DNA from: Desulfocapsa sp. | Lineage (GTDB): Bacteria; Desulfobacterota; Desulfobulbia; Desulfobulbales; Desulfocapsaceae | Reading direction: 5' to 3' | Length of the DNA: 8,614 nt | Assembly (NCBI GenBank): GCA_030638765.1 | Contig: DAOWDZ010000191.1 | Coordinates: 1-8,614 of the forward strand | The notes under the pieces: model-generated | What the model saw: only the letters and a program-made list of their open reading frames with translations | Database searches by the model: none | What the model was told of the DNA's origin: nothing | Program-made: the position numbers and the translations under genes | Part shown: piece after piece, positions 1-6,030 of the stretch | Position numbering within the stretch: position 1 is the stretch's first letter | Layout of the letters: each line of letters begins with the position of its first letter

Positions 1-1017
1 AATTCCTTGCTTTCTTTTGAGACTTGATCGAAGTCCTGTTGTCTTTTTTTTTGCCAGTACTGAATTTAACAATCCACTTTTAGCGCTGATATCAACGAGG
101 CGGCTATGTTTGTCATGGTTGTGTATGAGTCTGTCCATGATTGTTGAACTGTGTTTTGGATTTATGATGGTACGTGCCACCTCTTCTCCCGAAATGATTG
201 CGGGATAAATACCTTCACCCGTGAGCCCTGAAGCAAGGCCGGCTGCATCGCCAACCAGAAATATTTTATCAAAGTTCCAACCCTGATAATCATAATTAAT
301 ATATTCTGCTTTTGCAGTTTCTTTTTGTAAATCATACCCCTGCATTGCAGCCCAGGTGATGAGGTTTGCTTTTAATTTAGAGGGACTCATTGTGTTCTTG
401 TCAGCGTATGCACCTATGGATAACGTTTTTGCATGTGGAAAAATCCAGGCATAACCATTTCCAAAAAGCCGGTTGTTGAGATGCCATTCCATTTGTGGAA
501 CATCGCCCTGGATTTGATAATTTATGCCTATTCCAAGCCTTTTGCTTTTCAGGCCAAGATATCTTCGTACCAGGGAACTAGAACCATCCGCCCCAACGAG
601 ATTATCAAAATTGATAGTTTCCTTTTTACCTGTAAGCTTGTCTTGAACGATAATTGAAGAGTGAGATATTTCTCGTACGATGGAACCGGTTCGTAACTGA
701 GCGCCGGATTCAATTGCCAGATTCGCCATATGTTGCCCTAGGATTTTACGATCAATCGTTGCAATAATAGGCATCTCTTCTTTGATACAGGTACTCTGTA
801 ATGGCGTTTTGATATATTGTTTCGGAAATGCTTTTTCGGCAAGATCGCCAGGAACTCTGCTGATCAAGCCACTCCATGTGATACCTCCAGCACAAACTTT
901 TGGACCAATGATCTGTTTCCGGTCGACCACAAGAGTTGTAAGTCCATGATCAGCAAGAATTTTAGAACAGGCAAGCCCTCCAGGACCGGCACCAATGACG
1001 AGTGTATGAATATGCAT
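1..1017 (-). CDS. Geranylgeranyl-reductase-family FAD-dependent oxidoreductase (C-terminus cut by window edge)
   Basis: Reading the reverse strand from the ATG at 1017-1015 gives 339 uninterrupted residues that run off the window. The protein opens with a Rossmann FAD-binding loop, VIGAGPGG at residues 7-14, followed by VVDR at 30-33 (the ribose-binding acidic residue) and the family's cysteine motif CAGG at 42-45. A second FAD motif, GADGSSS, is at 142-148. YAWIFP at 189-194 resembles the substrate-pocket YxWxFP motif, and GDAAGLASGLTGEGI at 256-270 is the hallmark C-terminal FAD motif. Family members are usually about 380-420 residues, so some 40-80 are missing. The family reduces isoprenoid double bonds in chlorophyll or archaeal lipid side chains, or in menaquinone (MenJ type); which substrate applies here cannot be read from sequence. 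The start is fixed because an in-frame TAA lies two codons upstream (1023-1021). I see no convincing Shine-Dalgarno. An electron-transfer FixC-like role is the main alternative. Family call is firm, substrate is not. Confidence 0.9.
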   Translation of the reverse strand, partial: MHIHTLVIGAGPGGLACSKILADHGLTTLVVDRKQIIGPKVCAGGITWSGLISRVPGDLAEKAFPKQYIKTPLQSTCIKEEMPIIATIDRKILGQHMANLAIESGAQLRTGSIVREISHSSIIVQDKLTGKKETINFDNLVGADGSSSLVRRYLGLKSKRLGIGINYQIQGDVPQMEWHLNNRLFGNGYAWIFPHAKTLSIGAYADKNTMSPSKLKANLITWAAMQGYDLQKETAKAEYINYDYQGWNFDKIFLVGDAAGLASGLTGEGIYPAIISGEEVARTIINPKHSSTIMDRLIHNHDKHSRLVDISAKSGLLNSVLAKKKTTGLRSSLKRKQGI

Positions 1018-1035
1018 TATTTAAGTGATGGAATA

Positions 1036-1064
1036 GTAATAGAAAATATCTTTAAGTGTTACAA
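1036..1064 (-). promoter_or_regulatory. Candidate sigma-70 promoter for the geranylgeranyl-reductase-family gene
   Basis: On the reverse strand a TTGTAA -35-like hexamer (1064-1059) and a TATTAC -10-like hexamer (1041-1036) are separated by 17 bases; each matches 4 of 6 consensus positions. Transcription would start only about a dozen bases before the ATG at 1017, which fits the lack of a visible Shine-Dalgarno. AT-rich sequence yields such matches by chance, so this is tentative. Confidence 0.3.
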
Positions 1065-1114
1065 TGTAGCGGTCGCGACAGGGGCAGGTGAATTACTGCT
1101 CTTTTCGTTCCAGC

Positions 1115-1144
1115 TTACTAACAAACGAATTTTCACTCTATAAT
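1115..1144 (+). promoter_or_regulatory. Candidate sigma-70 promoter for the 168-residue gene
   Basis: A perfect TATAAT -10 hexamer lies at 1139-1144, with a weak TTACTA -35 (3 of 6) 18 bases upstream. Transcription would begin near 1151, giving a leader of about 150 bases. A second possibility closer to the gene is TTCAAT (1169-1174), a 17-base spacer and TATAGT (1192-1197). The sequence does not decide between them. Confidence 0.35.
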
Positions 1145-1206
1145 ATTTTTTTATTTATTGTCATTTATTTCAATTAAATTATTTTTTATGATATAGTCAG
1201 GATATA

Positions 1207-1232
1207 TTGGTGCGTAATGGAAAAAACACCAA
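1207..1232. repeat. Short inverted repeat in the leader of the 168-residue gene
   Basis: TTGGTG (1207-1212) and CACCAA (1227-1232) are perfect 6-base inverted arms around a 14-base loop. It lies downstream of both candidate promoters, so it could be a regulator-binding dyad or a weak leader hairpin. Six-base arms can arise by chance. Confidence 0.3.
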
Positions 1233-1290
1233 ATCAGGCTGATAGCTAAAAGTAAGATATTGTGAATGATATATGTATTTGTAGTGTTGT

Positions 1291-1296
1291 AAGGAG
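1291..1296 (+). promoter_or_regulatory. Strong Shine-Dalgarno that fixes a TTG start
   Basis: AAGGAG is a full-strength ribosome binding site six bases before the TTG at 1303. The first in-frame ATG (1333) has no usable site, so this element favours TTG initiation. Confidence 0.75.
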
Positions 1297-1302
1297 TAAA
1301 AC

Positions 1303-1809
1303 TTGAATATTGGAACAAACTTTGATTCTGGAATGGCTATAAGCAAAAAGTCTCAATTAATTTCAGATGACCTCATTGAAGCTTTAACTGAAATAGGTTC
1401 ATTTTTTATGCCGCAGGGACTGGTGGTGTTACCCACAGAGTATGTGGATGATAATTGTACCAGTGCTCCTCTTCAGGGAAATGTATTACTTGTTGAAATA
1501 TGCAGACAGCAGATTTTAGAATATAACAACCGGCTATCAATTCGGCTGAGCGGGATAATTATTGAAGGATTTTCCAAGCCCCGTGAGTTTACTTTCAGTC
1601 TCTCTCATAGTCATTTGAAAGCTAAAGTATTTGCAGGACGAGATACCATTCAAACATTTGAGTTGAGTGAGTTTCTCCGCCTGGAGTATCCGGAAATCCC
1701 CCTGGTACTCACTGATACTACTTTCAGTCTTGATTTCCTTGACTTTAACGGAAATGCTGAACCAGCGGGATCTGTTGATGGTAAGGGAAGTTTACGTATA
1801 GGTGCCTAG
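1303..1809 (+). CDS. Unrecognised 168-residue cytoplasmic protein
   Basis: I do not recognise this protein. The open frame starts at TTG (1303) six bases after AAGGAG and ends at TAG (1807-1809). There is no signal peptide and no membrane segment. The N-terminal part (residues about 18-36) looks helical; the remainder alternates hydrophobic and polar residues as in a beta-rich fold, for example RLSIRLSGIIIEGF near 77-90 and FSLDFLDF near 141-148. Only two cysteines occur (52 and 67), spaced unlike a metal site, and no catalytic motif stands out. The C-terminal 20 residues are glycine-rich and probably flexible. It sits alone, divergent from the flavoprotein and convergent with sdhB, so neighbourhood gives no function. 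The good ribosome binding site and clean frame argue that it is a real gene. A lineage-restricted small regulatory or binding protein is possible but unproven. Confidence 0.75.
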   Translation: MNIGTNFDSGMAISKKSQLISDDLIEALTEIGSFFMPQGLVVLPTEYVDDNCTSAPLQGNVLLVEICRQQILEYNNRLSIRLSGIIIEGFSKPREFTFSLSHSHLKAKVFAGRDTIQTFELSEFLRLEYPEIPLVLTDTTFSLDFLDFNGNAEPAGSVDGKGSLRIGA

Positions 1810-1819
1810 TCACCATTTC

Positions 1820-1849
1820 AAGGCTTCCCAACTAGAAAAATGAAGCTTT
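1820..1849. terminator. Possible hairpin between converging genes
   Basis: AAGGCTTC (1820-1827) can pair with GAAGCTTT (1842-1849), eight pairs including one G-U, around a 14-base loop. It starts ten bases after the stop of the 168-residue gene and reaches into the last codons of sdhB. Neither strand has a clear U-tract, so it is at best a weak bidirectional terminator. Confidence 0.25.
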
Positions 1850-2587
1850 AACAAATTCCTTATTCATTCTGGCAATATTTCGTATTGAAATCCCTTTGGG
1901 GCATACTGCCTCACATTCCCTTTCATTGGTACAGTTTCCAAATCCCTCTTTATCCATTGCAGTGACCATGGCCATGGCTCGCTCTTTTCGTTCGGGTTGT
2001 CCCTGGGGCAAGAGACAGAGTTGGGATATCTTCGCGCTTGTAAAAAGCATAGCTGCACCATTGGGGCAACTTGCAACACAGGCACCACAACCAATACAGG
2101 CAGCTGCATCCATGGAAAGCTCTGAGGTGGCAGAGGGGATGGGAATACTGTTTCCATCAGGGGTTCCACCCGTGTTGACTGAAACATAGCCCCCAGCCTG
2201 AATTATCCGGTCAAGGGCACTGCGATCTATGACCAGATCTTTATGTATGGGGAAGGCTCGGGAGCGGAAGGGTTCGATAACGAGAGTATCGCCATCATTA
2301 AAGTGCCGCATATGCAGTTGGCAGAGTGTGGTTTCAGGTTCAGGGCCATGGGCAATTCCGTTGACAATGGCTCCGCACATTCCGCAGATACCTTCACGGC
2401 AGTCATGATCAAAGGCCACCGGGTCTTTTCCTTCACGAGTAAGATTTTCATTCAGAACATCAAGCATTTCAAGAAATGACATTCCAGTGGAAATGCTTTG
2501 TAAAGCATAGGTTTCAAAAGTTCCATTTGCTTTTGAGTCTTTTTGGCGCCAGATTTCGAGGCTGAGGTCAATTGTATCGGTTGTCAT
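1832..2587 (-). CDS. sdhB: Succinate dehydrogenase/fumarate reductase iron-sulfur subunit SdhB
   Basis: This subunit passes electrons between the flavin of SdhA and the haems of SdhC through three iron-sulfur clusters on the membrane face. The 251-residue product has all expected ligands. The N-terminal ferredoxin domain holds the [2Fe-2S] cysteines at 63, 68, 71 and 89 (CREGICGMC). The C-terminal domain has [12 protein letters not shown]: Cys164, 167 and 170 with Cys229 should bind [4Fe-4S], and Cys174, 219 and 225 should bind [3Fe-4S], as in E. coli SdhB. The ATG at 2587-2585 lies 13 bases after the sdhA stop, with a GAG-type Shine-Dalgarno about 8 bases before it. The open frame extends upstream to 2803, but that extension is out-of-frame sdhA sequence. 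It is the last gene of sdhCAB, and I see no further gene behind it on this strand before 1017. Confidence 0.96.
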   Translation of the reverse strand: MTTDTIDLSLEIWRQKDSKANGTFETYALQSISTGMSFLEMLDVLNENLTREGKDPVAFDHDCREGICGMCGAIVNGIAHGPEPETTLCQLHMRHFNDGDTLVIEPFRSRAFPIHKDLVIDRSALDRIIQAGGYVSVNTGGTPDGNSIPIPSATSELSMDAAACIGCGACVASCPNGAAMLFTSAKISQLCLLPQGQPERKERAMAMVTAMDKEGFGNCTNERECEAVCPKGISIRNIARMNKEFVKASFF

Positions 2588-2600
2588 GGTAAATTCTCTA

Positions 2601-4529
2601 TTATTTATAACTTCTCTGGCTTGGTGTAACGTTTTCAAAAAGTAGCTCTTCTTTGTGCAGAGTTGGTATTTCACCCTCTCCTGTATATTCCCAGACGGCC
2701 ACATGGCTGTACTGGGCATCGTCACGTTTTGCTTCATTCTCTTCAGTTTGACTTTCTTCGCGTAGGTGACAGCCGCACGATTCTTCACGGTCAAGTGCAT
2801 CACGGATCATAATTTCAGCAAATTCAAGAAAGTCAGCGAGTCGGCCTGCTCGTTCAAGGGATTGGTTAAGCTCTTCTCCCTTACCGGGAATATAGACATT
2901 ATCCCAAAACGTTTTCTGTATGAGAGGGAGCTTTTCAAGTGCTTTTTCCAGTCCTTCTTTGTTTCTGGCCATACCACAATGATCCCAAAGGAGTAATCCG
3001 AGTTCCTTGTGGATTTCATCAACGGTCACTTTACCATCCGGGCCGCCTTCACTGCTTTTTAAGAGTCTGTCAATTTGATTCTGAACCTGTCGCAGCGATT
3101 CTGTAAATTGCGGGTCTGTTGCAGCAACAGTATCCAGTGGATTAGATCCAATATAATTTGCAATACAGGTGCCGATTATGAAATATCCATCGGCCAGTCC
3201 CTGCATAAGAGCACTTGCACCGAGTCTATTGGCGCCGTGATCGGAAAAATTGCATTCCCCAATGGCAAATAAACCGGGTATTGTGGTCATTAAATTATAG
3301 TCAACCCACAAACCACCCATTGTGTAGTGGACGGCAGGGTAAATCATCATAGGCTCGTACAAAGGATTGGAGTCAGTGATTTTTTCATACATCTGAAAAA
3401 GGTTACCATATTTCTTAAGGATGGTTGCCTGACCGTCGCGTTTGATGGCTTCAGAAAAATCCAGATACACAGCAAGGTTCGTTGTGCCAACACCTTTCCC
3501 TTCATCGCACTGCTCTTTAGCGTTACGAGATGCAACATCGCGAGGTACAAGGTTTCCAAAGCTAGGGTATTTACTTTCCAGATAGTAGTCTCGTTCCTCT
3601 TCAGGAATAGATCCGGCCCTTCTTGTGTCACCCGGTCTCTTCGGTACCCAAACTCTACCGTCATTACGAAGACTCTCACTCATAAGGGTGAGTTTAGACT
3701 GAAAACTTCCATGAACAGGAATGCATGTGGGATGAATCTGCACAAAGCAGGGATTGGCGAATCCTGCTCCCTTTCTATGGGCTCTCCAGGCGGCTGTAAC
3801 ATTTGAAGCCATGGCATTTGTGGAGAGGAAATAGGCATTTCCATAACCACCTGTAGCAAGAACAACAGCGTCGGCTGTATGTGTTGAAAGTTTTCCTGTA
3901 ATGATATCTCTGGTCACAATACCTCGAGCTTTACCATCAACTACTACAAGTTCCATCATTTCCTGTCGTGTATGCATGGTGACTTTTTGCGTCTTTATCT
4001 GACGTGAAAGGGCTGAATAAGCACCAAGCAATAGCTGCTGACCGGTTTGACCTCTTGCGTAAAATGTTCTTGAAACCTGTGCTCCACCGAAGGATCTGTT
4101 TGCCAGTGTGCCACCATATTCACGGGCAAATGGAACACCTTGGGCAACACACTGGTCTATGATATTATTGCTGACCTGAGCCAGCCTGTAGACATTGGCT
4201 TCACGTGACCTGAAATCTCCACCTTTAATGGTATCATAGAAAAGCCGCCAGATGGAATCGCCATCGTTCTGGTAATTTTTGGCGGCATTTATTCCACCCT
4301 GAGCAGCGATTGAATGGGCACGTCTCGGGCTATCCTGAATACAAAATGAACTTACTTCATATCCTTGTTCGGCAAGTGTTGCTGCTGCAGATGCACCGGC
4401 CAGACCAGTTCCTACAATAATTACCGTATGTTTTCTGCGGTTGGCTGGATTAACAAGTTTTGAAGAAAAACGATGATTATCCCATTTTTTGGCTAAAGGG
4501 CCGGAAGGGACATTGGAGTTGAGTCCCAT
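2601..4529 (-). CDS. sdhA: Succinate dehydrogenase/fumarate reductase flavoprotein subunit SdhA
   Basis: This is the catalytic subunit that interconverts succinate and fumarate at a covalently bound FAD. Numbered from the ATG at 4529, the protein is 642 residues. [14 protein letters not shown] at 36-49 is the dinucleotide-binding loop, and His72 in [10 protein letters not shown] should carry the covalent FAD. Substrate and catalytic residues are visible: QIHPT (His266), Arg330 in PRDVASR, HYTMGG (His401) and GANRLG (Arg435). The N-terminus ([20 protein letters not shown]) and the length match the Bacillus subtilis/Bacteroides-type SdhA group rather than the E. coli type. The frame can begin at TTG 4535, but ATG 4529 sits about 9 bases after AGG while TTG is only 3 bases from it, so I chose ATG. 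It begins 20 bases after sdhC. Sequence alone does not fix the physiological direction; members of this group work as dehydrogenases, fumarate reductases or both. Confidence 0.96.
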   Translation of the reverse strand: MGLNSNVPSGPLAKKWDNHRFSSKLVNPANRRKHTVIIVGTGLAGASAAATLAEQGYEVSSFCIQDSPRRAHSIAAQGGINAAKNYQNDGDSIWRLFYDTIKGGDFRSREANVYRLAQVSNNIIDQCVAQGVPFAREYGGTLANRSFGGAQVSRTFYARGQTGQQLLLGAYSALSRQIKTQKVTMHTRQEMMELVVVDGKARGIVTRDIITGKLSTHTADAVVLATGGYGNAYFLSTNAMASNVTAAWRAHRKGAGFANPCFVQIHPTCIPVHGSFQSKLTLMSESLRNDGRVWVPKRPGDTRRAGSIPEEERDYYLESKYPSFGNLVPRDVASRNAKEQCDEGKGVGTTNLAVYLDFSEAIKRDGQATILKKYGNLFQMYEKITDSNPLYEPMMIYPAVHYTMGGLWVDYNLMTTIPGLFAIGECNFSDHGANRLGASALMQGLADGYFIIGTCIANYIGSNPLDTVAATDPQFTESLRQVQNQIDRLLKSSEGGPDGKVTVDEIHKELGLLLWDHCGMARNKEGLEKALEKLPLIQKTFWDNVYIPGKGEELNQSLERAGRLADFLEFAEIMIRDALDREESCGCHLREESQTEENEAKRDDAQYSHVAVWEYTGEGEIPTLHKEELLFENVTPSQRSYK

Positions 4530-4549
4530 GAGCAATTACCTGTTCGTGT

Positions 4550-5188
4550 TTATTTACCAATCCCAAAGAGGAAGAGGAGAGGGATGGCACCGAATATGAG
4601 AAGAAAAAAGGTGGGAACAATATAGGTTAAGCCTTTGATCAACCCGTTGTATGTGGGATGATTCACCCCAAATGTCTGCAGCATTGACCAGAAACCATGG
4701 CTTAGGTGTACGGCAAGTCCCATAAATGCGATTATGTAAAACATGGAAACAAAAAATGAGCTGAATAGATTGGAAATGGTGGTACCGATTGTCCCGTGAT
4801 TACCAAATGAAACAACAGCGGTATGGGCTAGTATGAAAACCAGAACAAAAAGTCCACTGTATATCATGGTACTGGATGCCTGTGAATTCTTATAGGCTCG
4901 AGTCTGTACCTTATATCCCTGACTCCTGGCTTTCCGGTTTTGAAGAAAGAGTAAGATTCCGGTGCTAATATGTATTACAAAAACAAGAGACAGCCCTTTA
5001 CTGAAAACAGCGACAATTAAAGGGTGCCCGTGGAGTTGATCAGCGTATGCCTGAAACAGGGCAACGGATGAAAAAAGAGTTGCGTTTCCCGCCGCATGAC
5101 TGCAAAGAAAAAGAACCAGGAAAAGACCGGTGCATGCCATGATCCATTTTTTGCCAATCGATGATTTTATAAAGCGTATGAACCACAT
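4550..5188 (-). CDS. sdhC: Succinate dehydrogenase/fumarate reductase cytochrome b subunit SdhC (diheme type)
   Basis: This membrane anchor carries the haems and the quinone site for SdhAB. The 212-residue product has five hydrophobic segments (about 15-36, 57-83, 108-128, 144-170 and 186-210), the topology of the single-subunit diheme cytochrome b558 family. SSIGKKWIMACTGLFLVLF at 9-27 is the typical start of the family. His31 (SHAAGN), His73 (VIHISTG), His122 (LAHTAV) and His161 (AVHLSHGFW) match the four axial haem ligands by position; His164 is an alternative for the last. The protein contains no glutamate and only one aspartate (Asp50), discussed as a finding. The start is fixed by an in-frame TGA five codons upstream. 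No clear Shine-Dalgarno precedes it, which is unusual for the first gene of an operon. The gene order sdhC-sdhA-sdhB fits this enzyme type. Confidence 0.95.
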   Translation of the reverse strand: MWFIRFIKSSIGKKWIMACTGLFLVLFLCSHAAGNATLFSSVALFQAYADQLHGHPLIVAVFSKGLSLVFVIHISTGILLFLQNRKARSQGYKVQTRAYKNSQASSTMIYSGLFVLVFILAHTAVVSFGNHGTIGTTISNLFSSFFVSMFYIIAFMGLAVHLSHGFWSMLQTFGVNHPTYNGLIKGLTYIVPTFFLLIFGAIPLLFLFGIGK

Positions 5189-5376
5189 AAAATAGAACCG
5201 TCAGTTAAGGGAAGAGGTTAAAATGTTGAGTAGATTTATATACAGTAGTAATAAATGAAATGAGCAAAAATGAATAGTCCTTAATTTGAGTTGAACGATA
5301 ATTTTACAACTGCTATGGTTGCTCAGAATTTTGGAAATAGAATTATCAAAGTATTTGTATGAAAAAAAGGATAATT
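5189..5376. other. Divergent promoter region between sdhCAB and gph
   Basis: This spacer must hold the promoters for sdhCAB (leftward) and gph (rightward). Leftward, a weak candidate is TTGCTC (reverse strand, 5267-5262) and TATATA (5242-5237) with a 19-base spacer, which is too long to be convincing. The rightward candidate is listed separately. I see no gene and no clear operator. Confidence 0.5.
5291..5319 (+). promoter_or_regulatory. Candidate extended -10 sigma-70 promoter for gph
   Basis: TTGAAC (5291-5296, 4 of 6) and TATGGT (5314-5319, 4 of 6) are spaced by exactly 17 bases. The -10 is preceded by TG at 5311-5312, as in extended -10 promoters. Transcription would start near 5326, about 50 bases before the chosen gph start. 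AGTTG (5289-5293) and CAACT (5307-5311) form a small dyad over the -35 region. Confidence 0.4.
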
Positions 5377-6030
5377 ATGAATTTTAAAGGCGTGATATTT
5401 GATCTGGACGGAACACTGCTCGATACCCTTGAAGACTTAGCAACAGCAGCAAATGACACACTCGAACATTTTGGATTTCCAGTTCATCCGGTAGATGCAT
5501 ACAGATATTTTGTAGGCGAAGGATTAAGGACTTTGATTCAACGTATTATCCCAGAATCCGATGCAACTCATACCGAAATTGATGAATATATGGAGAAGTT
5601 TGCTGAAATATATACCACTACCTGGAATGTGAAAACTGCTCCCTATGAAGGTGTCCTTGAGATGCTAAATGCAATGTCAAAAACTGGTTTACAACTTACT
5701 GTGCTCTCTAATAAACCCCATAAGTTCACAAAGATATGTGTGGAAACGTTTTTTCCGGAGGATACATTTAACTTTGTTTTTGGACAGCGTGAAGGAATTG
5801 CCAAAAAACCTGATCCAACTGGAGCTCTGGAGCTTGCTGGAAAAATGAATCTTGATGTTACAGATGTTTTATATGTTGGAGATACGGCAACGGATATGCA
5901 AACGGGAAACAGTGCAGGGATGAGAACAATTGGTGTCACATGGGGATTCAGAGAACGTGCTGAACTTGAAAAAAACAATGCTTGGAAAATTGCCACTACT
6001 CCAACCGAGGTAGTATCATATGCCATTTAA
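5377..6030 (+). CDS. gph: HAD-family phosphatase, phosphoglycolate phosphatase-like
   Basis: The 217-residue product is a HAD-superfamily hydrolase of the Gph/PGP type, predicted to hydrolyse 2-phosphoglycolate to glycolate in the cytoplasm. All four HAD motifs are present: DLDGTLLDT (nucleophile Asp9, acid/base Asp11), SNKP (Ser111), Lys144 in AKKPDP, and GDTATD (Asp169 and Asp173). The segment between motifs I and II (about residues 16-90) fits the helical cap of this subfamily, and ALELAGKMNL and GVTWGF are typical of Gph. The frame is open from an ATG at 5359, but AAAGGA (5366-5371) sits just before the ATG at 5377. That start gives MNFKGVIFDLDGT, the normal family N-terminus, so I prefer it. 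The gene overlaps the next one by 11 bases. HAD phosphatases are promiscuous, so another small phosphate ester or pyrophosphate is possible. Confidence 0.85.
   Translation: MNFKGVIFDLDGTLLDTLEDLATAANDTLEHFGFPVHPVDAYRYFVGEGLRTLIQRIIPESDATHTEIDEYMEKFAEIYTTTWNVKTAPYEGVLEMLNAMSKTGLQLTVLSNKPHKFTKICVETFFPEDTFNFVFGQREGIAKKPDPTGALELAGKMNLDVTDVLYVGDTATDMQTGNSAGMRTIGVTWGFRERAELEKNNAWKIATTPTEVVSYAI

Larger units (their letters stand above)
1018..1302. other. AT-rich divergent intergenic spacer
   Basis: This 285-base gap separates the minus-strand flavoprotein from the plus-strand 168-residue gene. It is mostly AT-rich with a short GC-rich patch near 1070-1090. I find no credible gene in it: the open frame crossing 817-1143 is antisense to the flavoprotein and has no coding character. 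It holds candidate promoters for both directions and one inverted repeat, listed separately. Confidence 0.7.

Noticed and set aside
817..1143. Plus-strand 108-codon open frame
   Set aside because: It is largely antisense to the well-supported flavoprotein gene, has no ribosome binding site or recognisable motif, and ends in the promoter-like AT-rich spacer.
1896..2479. Several open frames on both strands overlapping sdhB
   Set aside because: They are shadows of the iron-sulfur subunit gene in other frames, with low-complexity or cysteine-poor sequence and no start signals.
2588..2803. N-terminal extension of the SdhB frame giving a 323-residue protein
   Set aside because: The extra 72 residues are out-of-frame sdhA coding sequence with no family similarity; the ATG at 2587 gives the normal SdhB length and lies right after the sdhA stop.
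3327..3806. Plus-strand 159-codon open frame inside sdhA
   Set aside because: Antisense to the catalytic core of SdhA; its length is explained by constraint on the opposite strand.
4530..4535. TTG at 4535 as the sdhA start
   Set aside because: Its distance of three bases from the only AGG element is too short; ATG at 4529 has better spacing and gives the usual family N-terminus.
5359..5376. Upstream ATG giving a six-residue extension of Gph
   Set aside because: It has no Shine-Dalgarno, whereas AAAGGA is correctly placed before the ATG at 5377, which also matches the family N-terminus.
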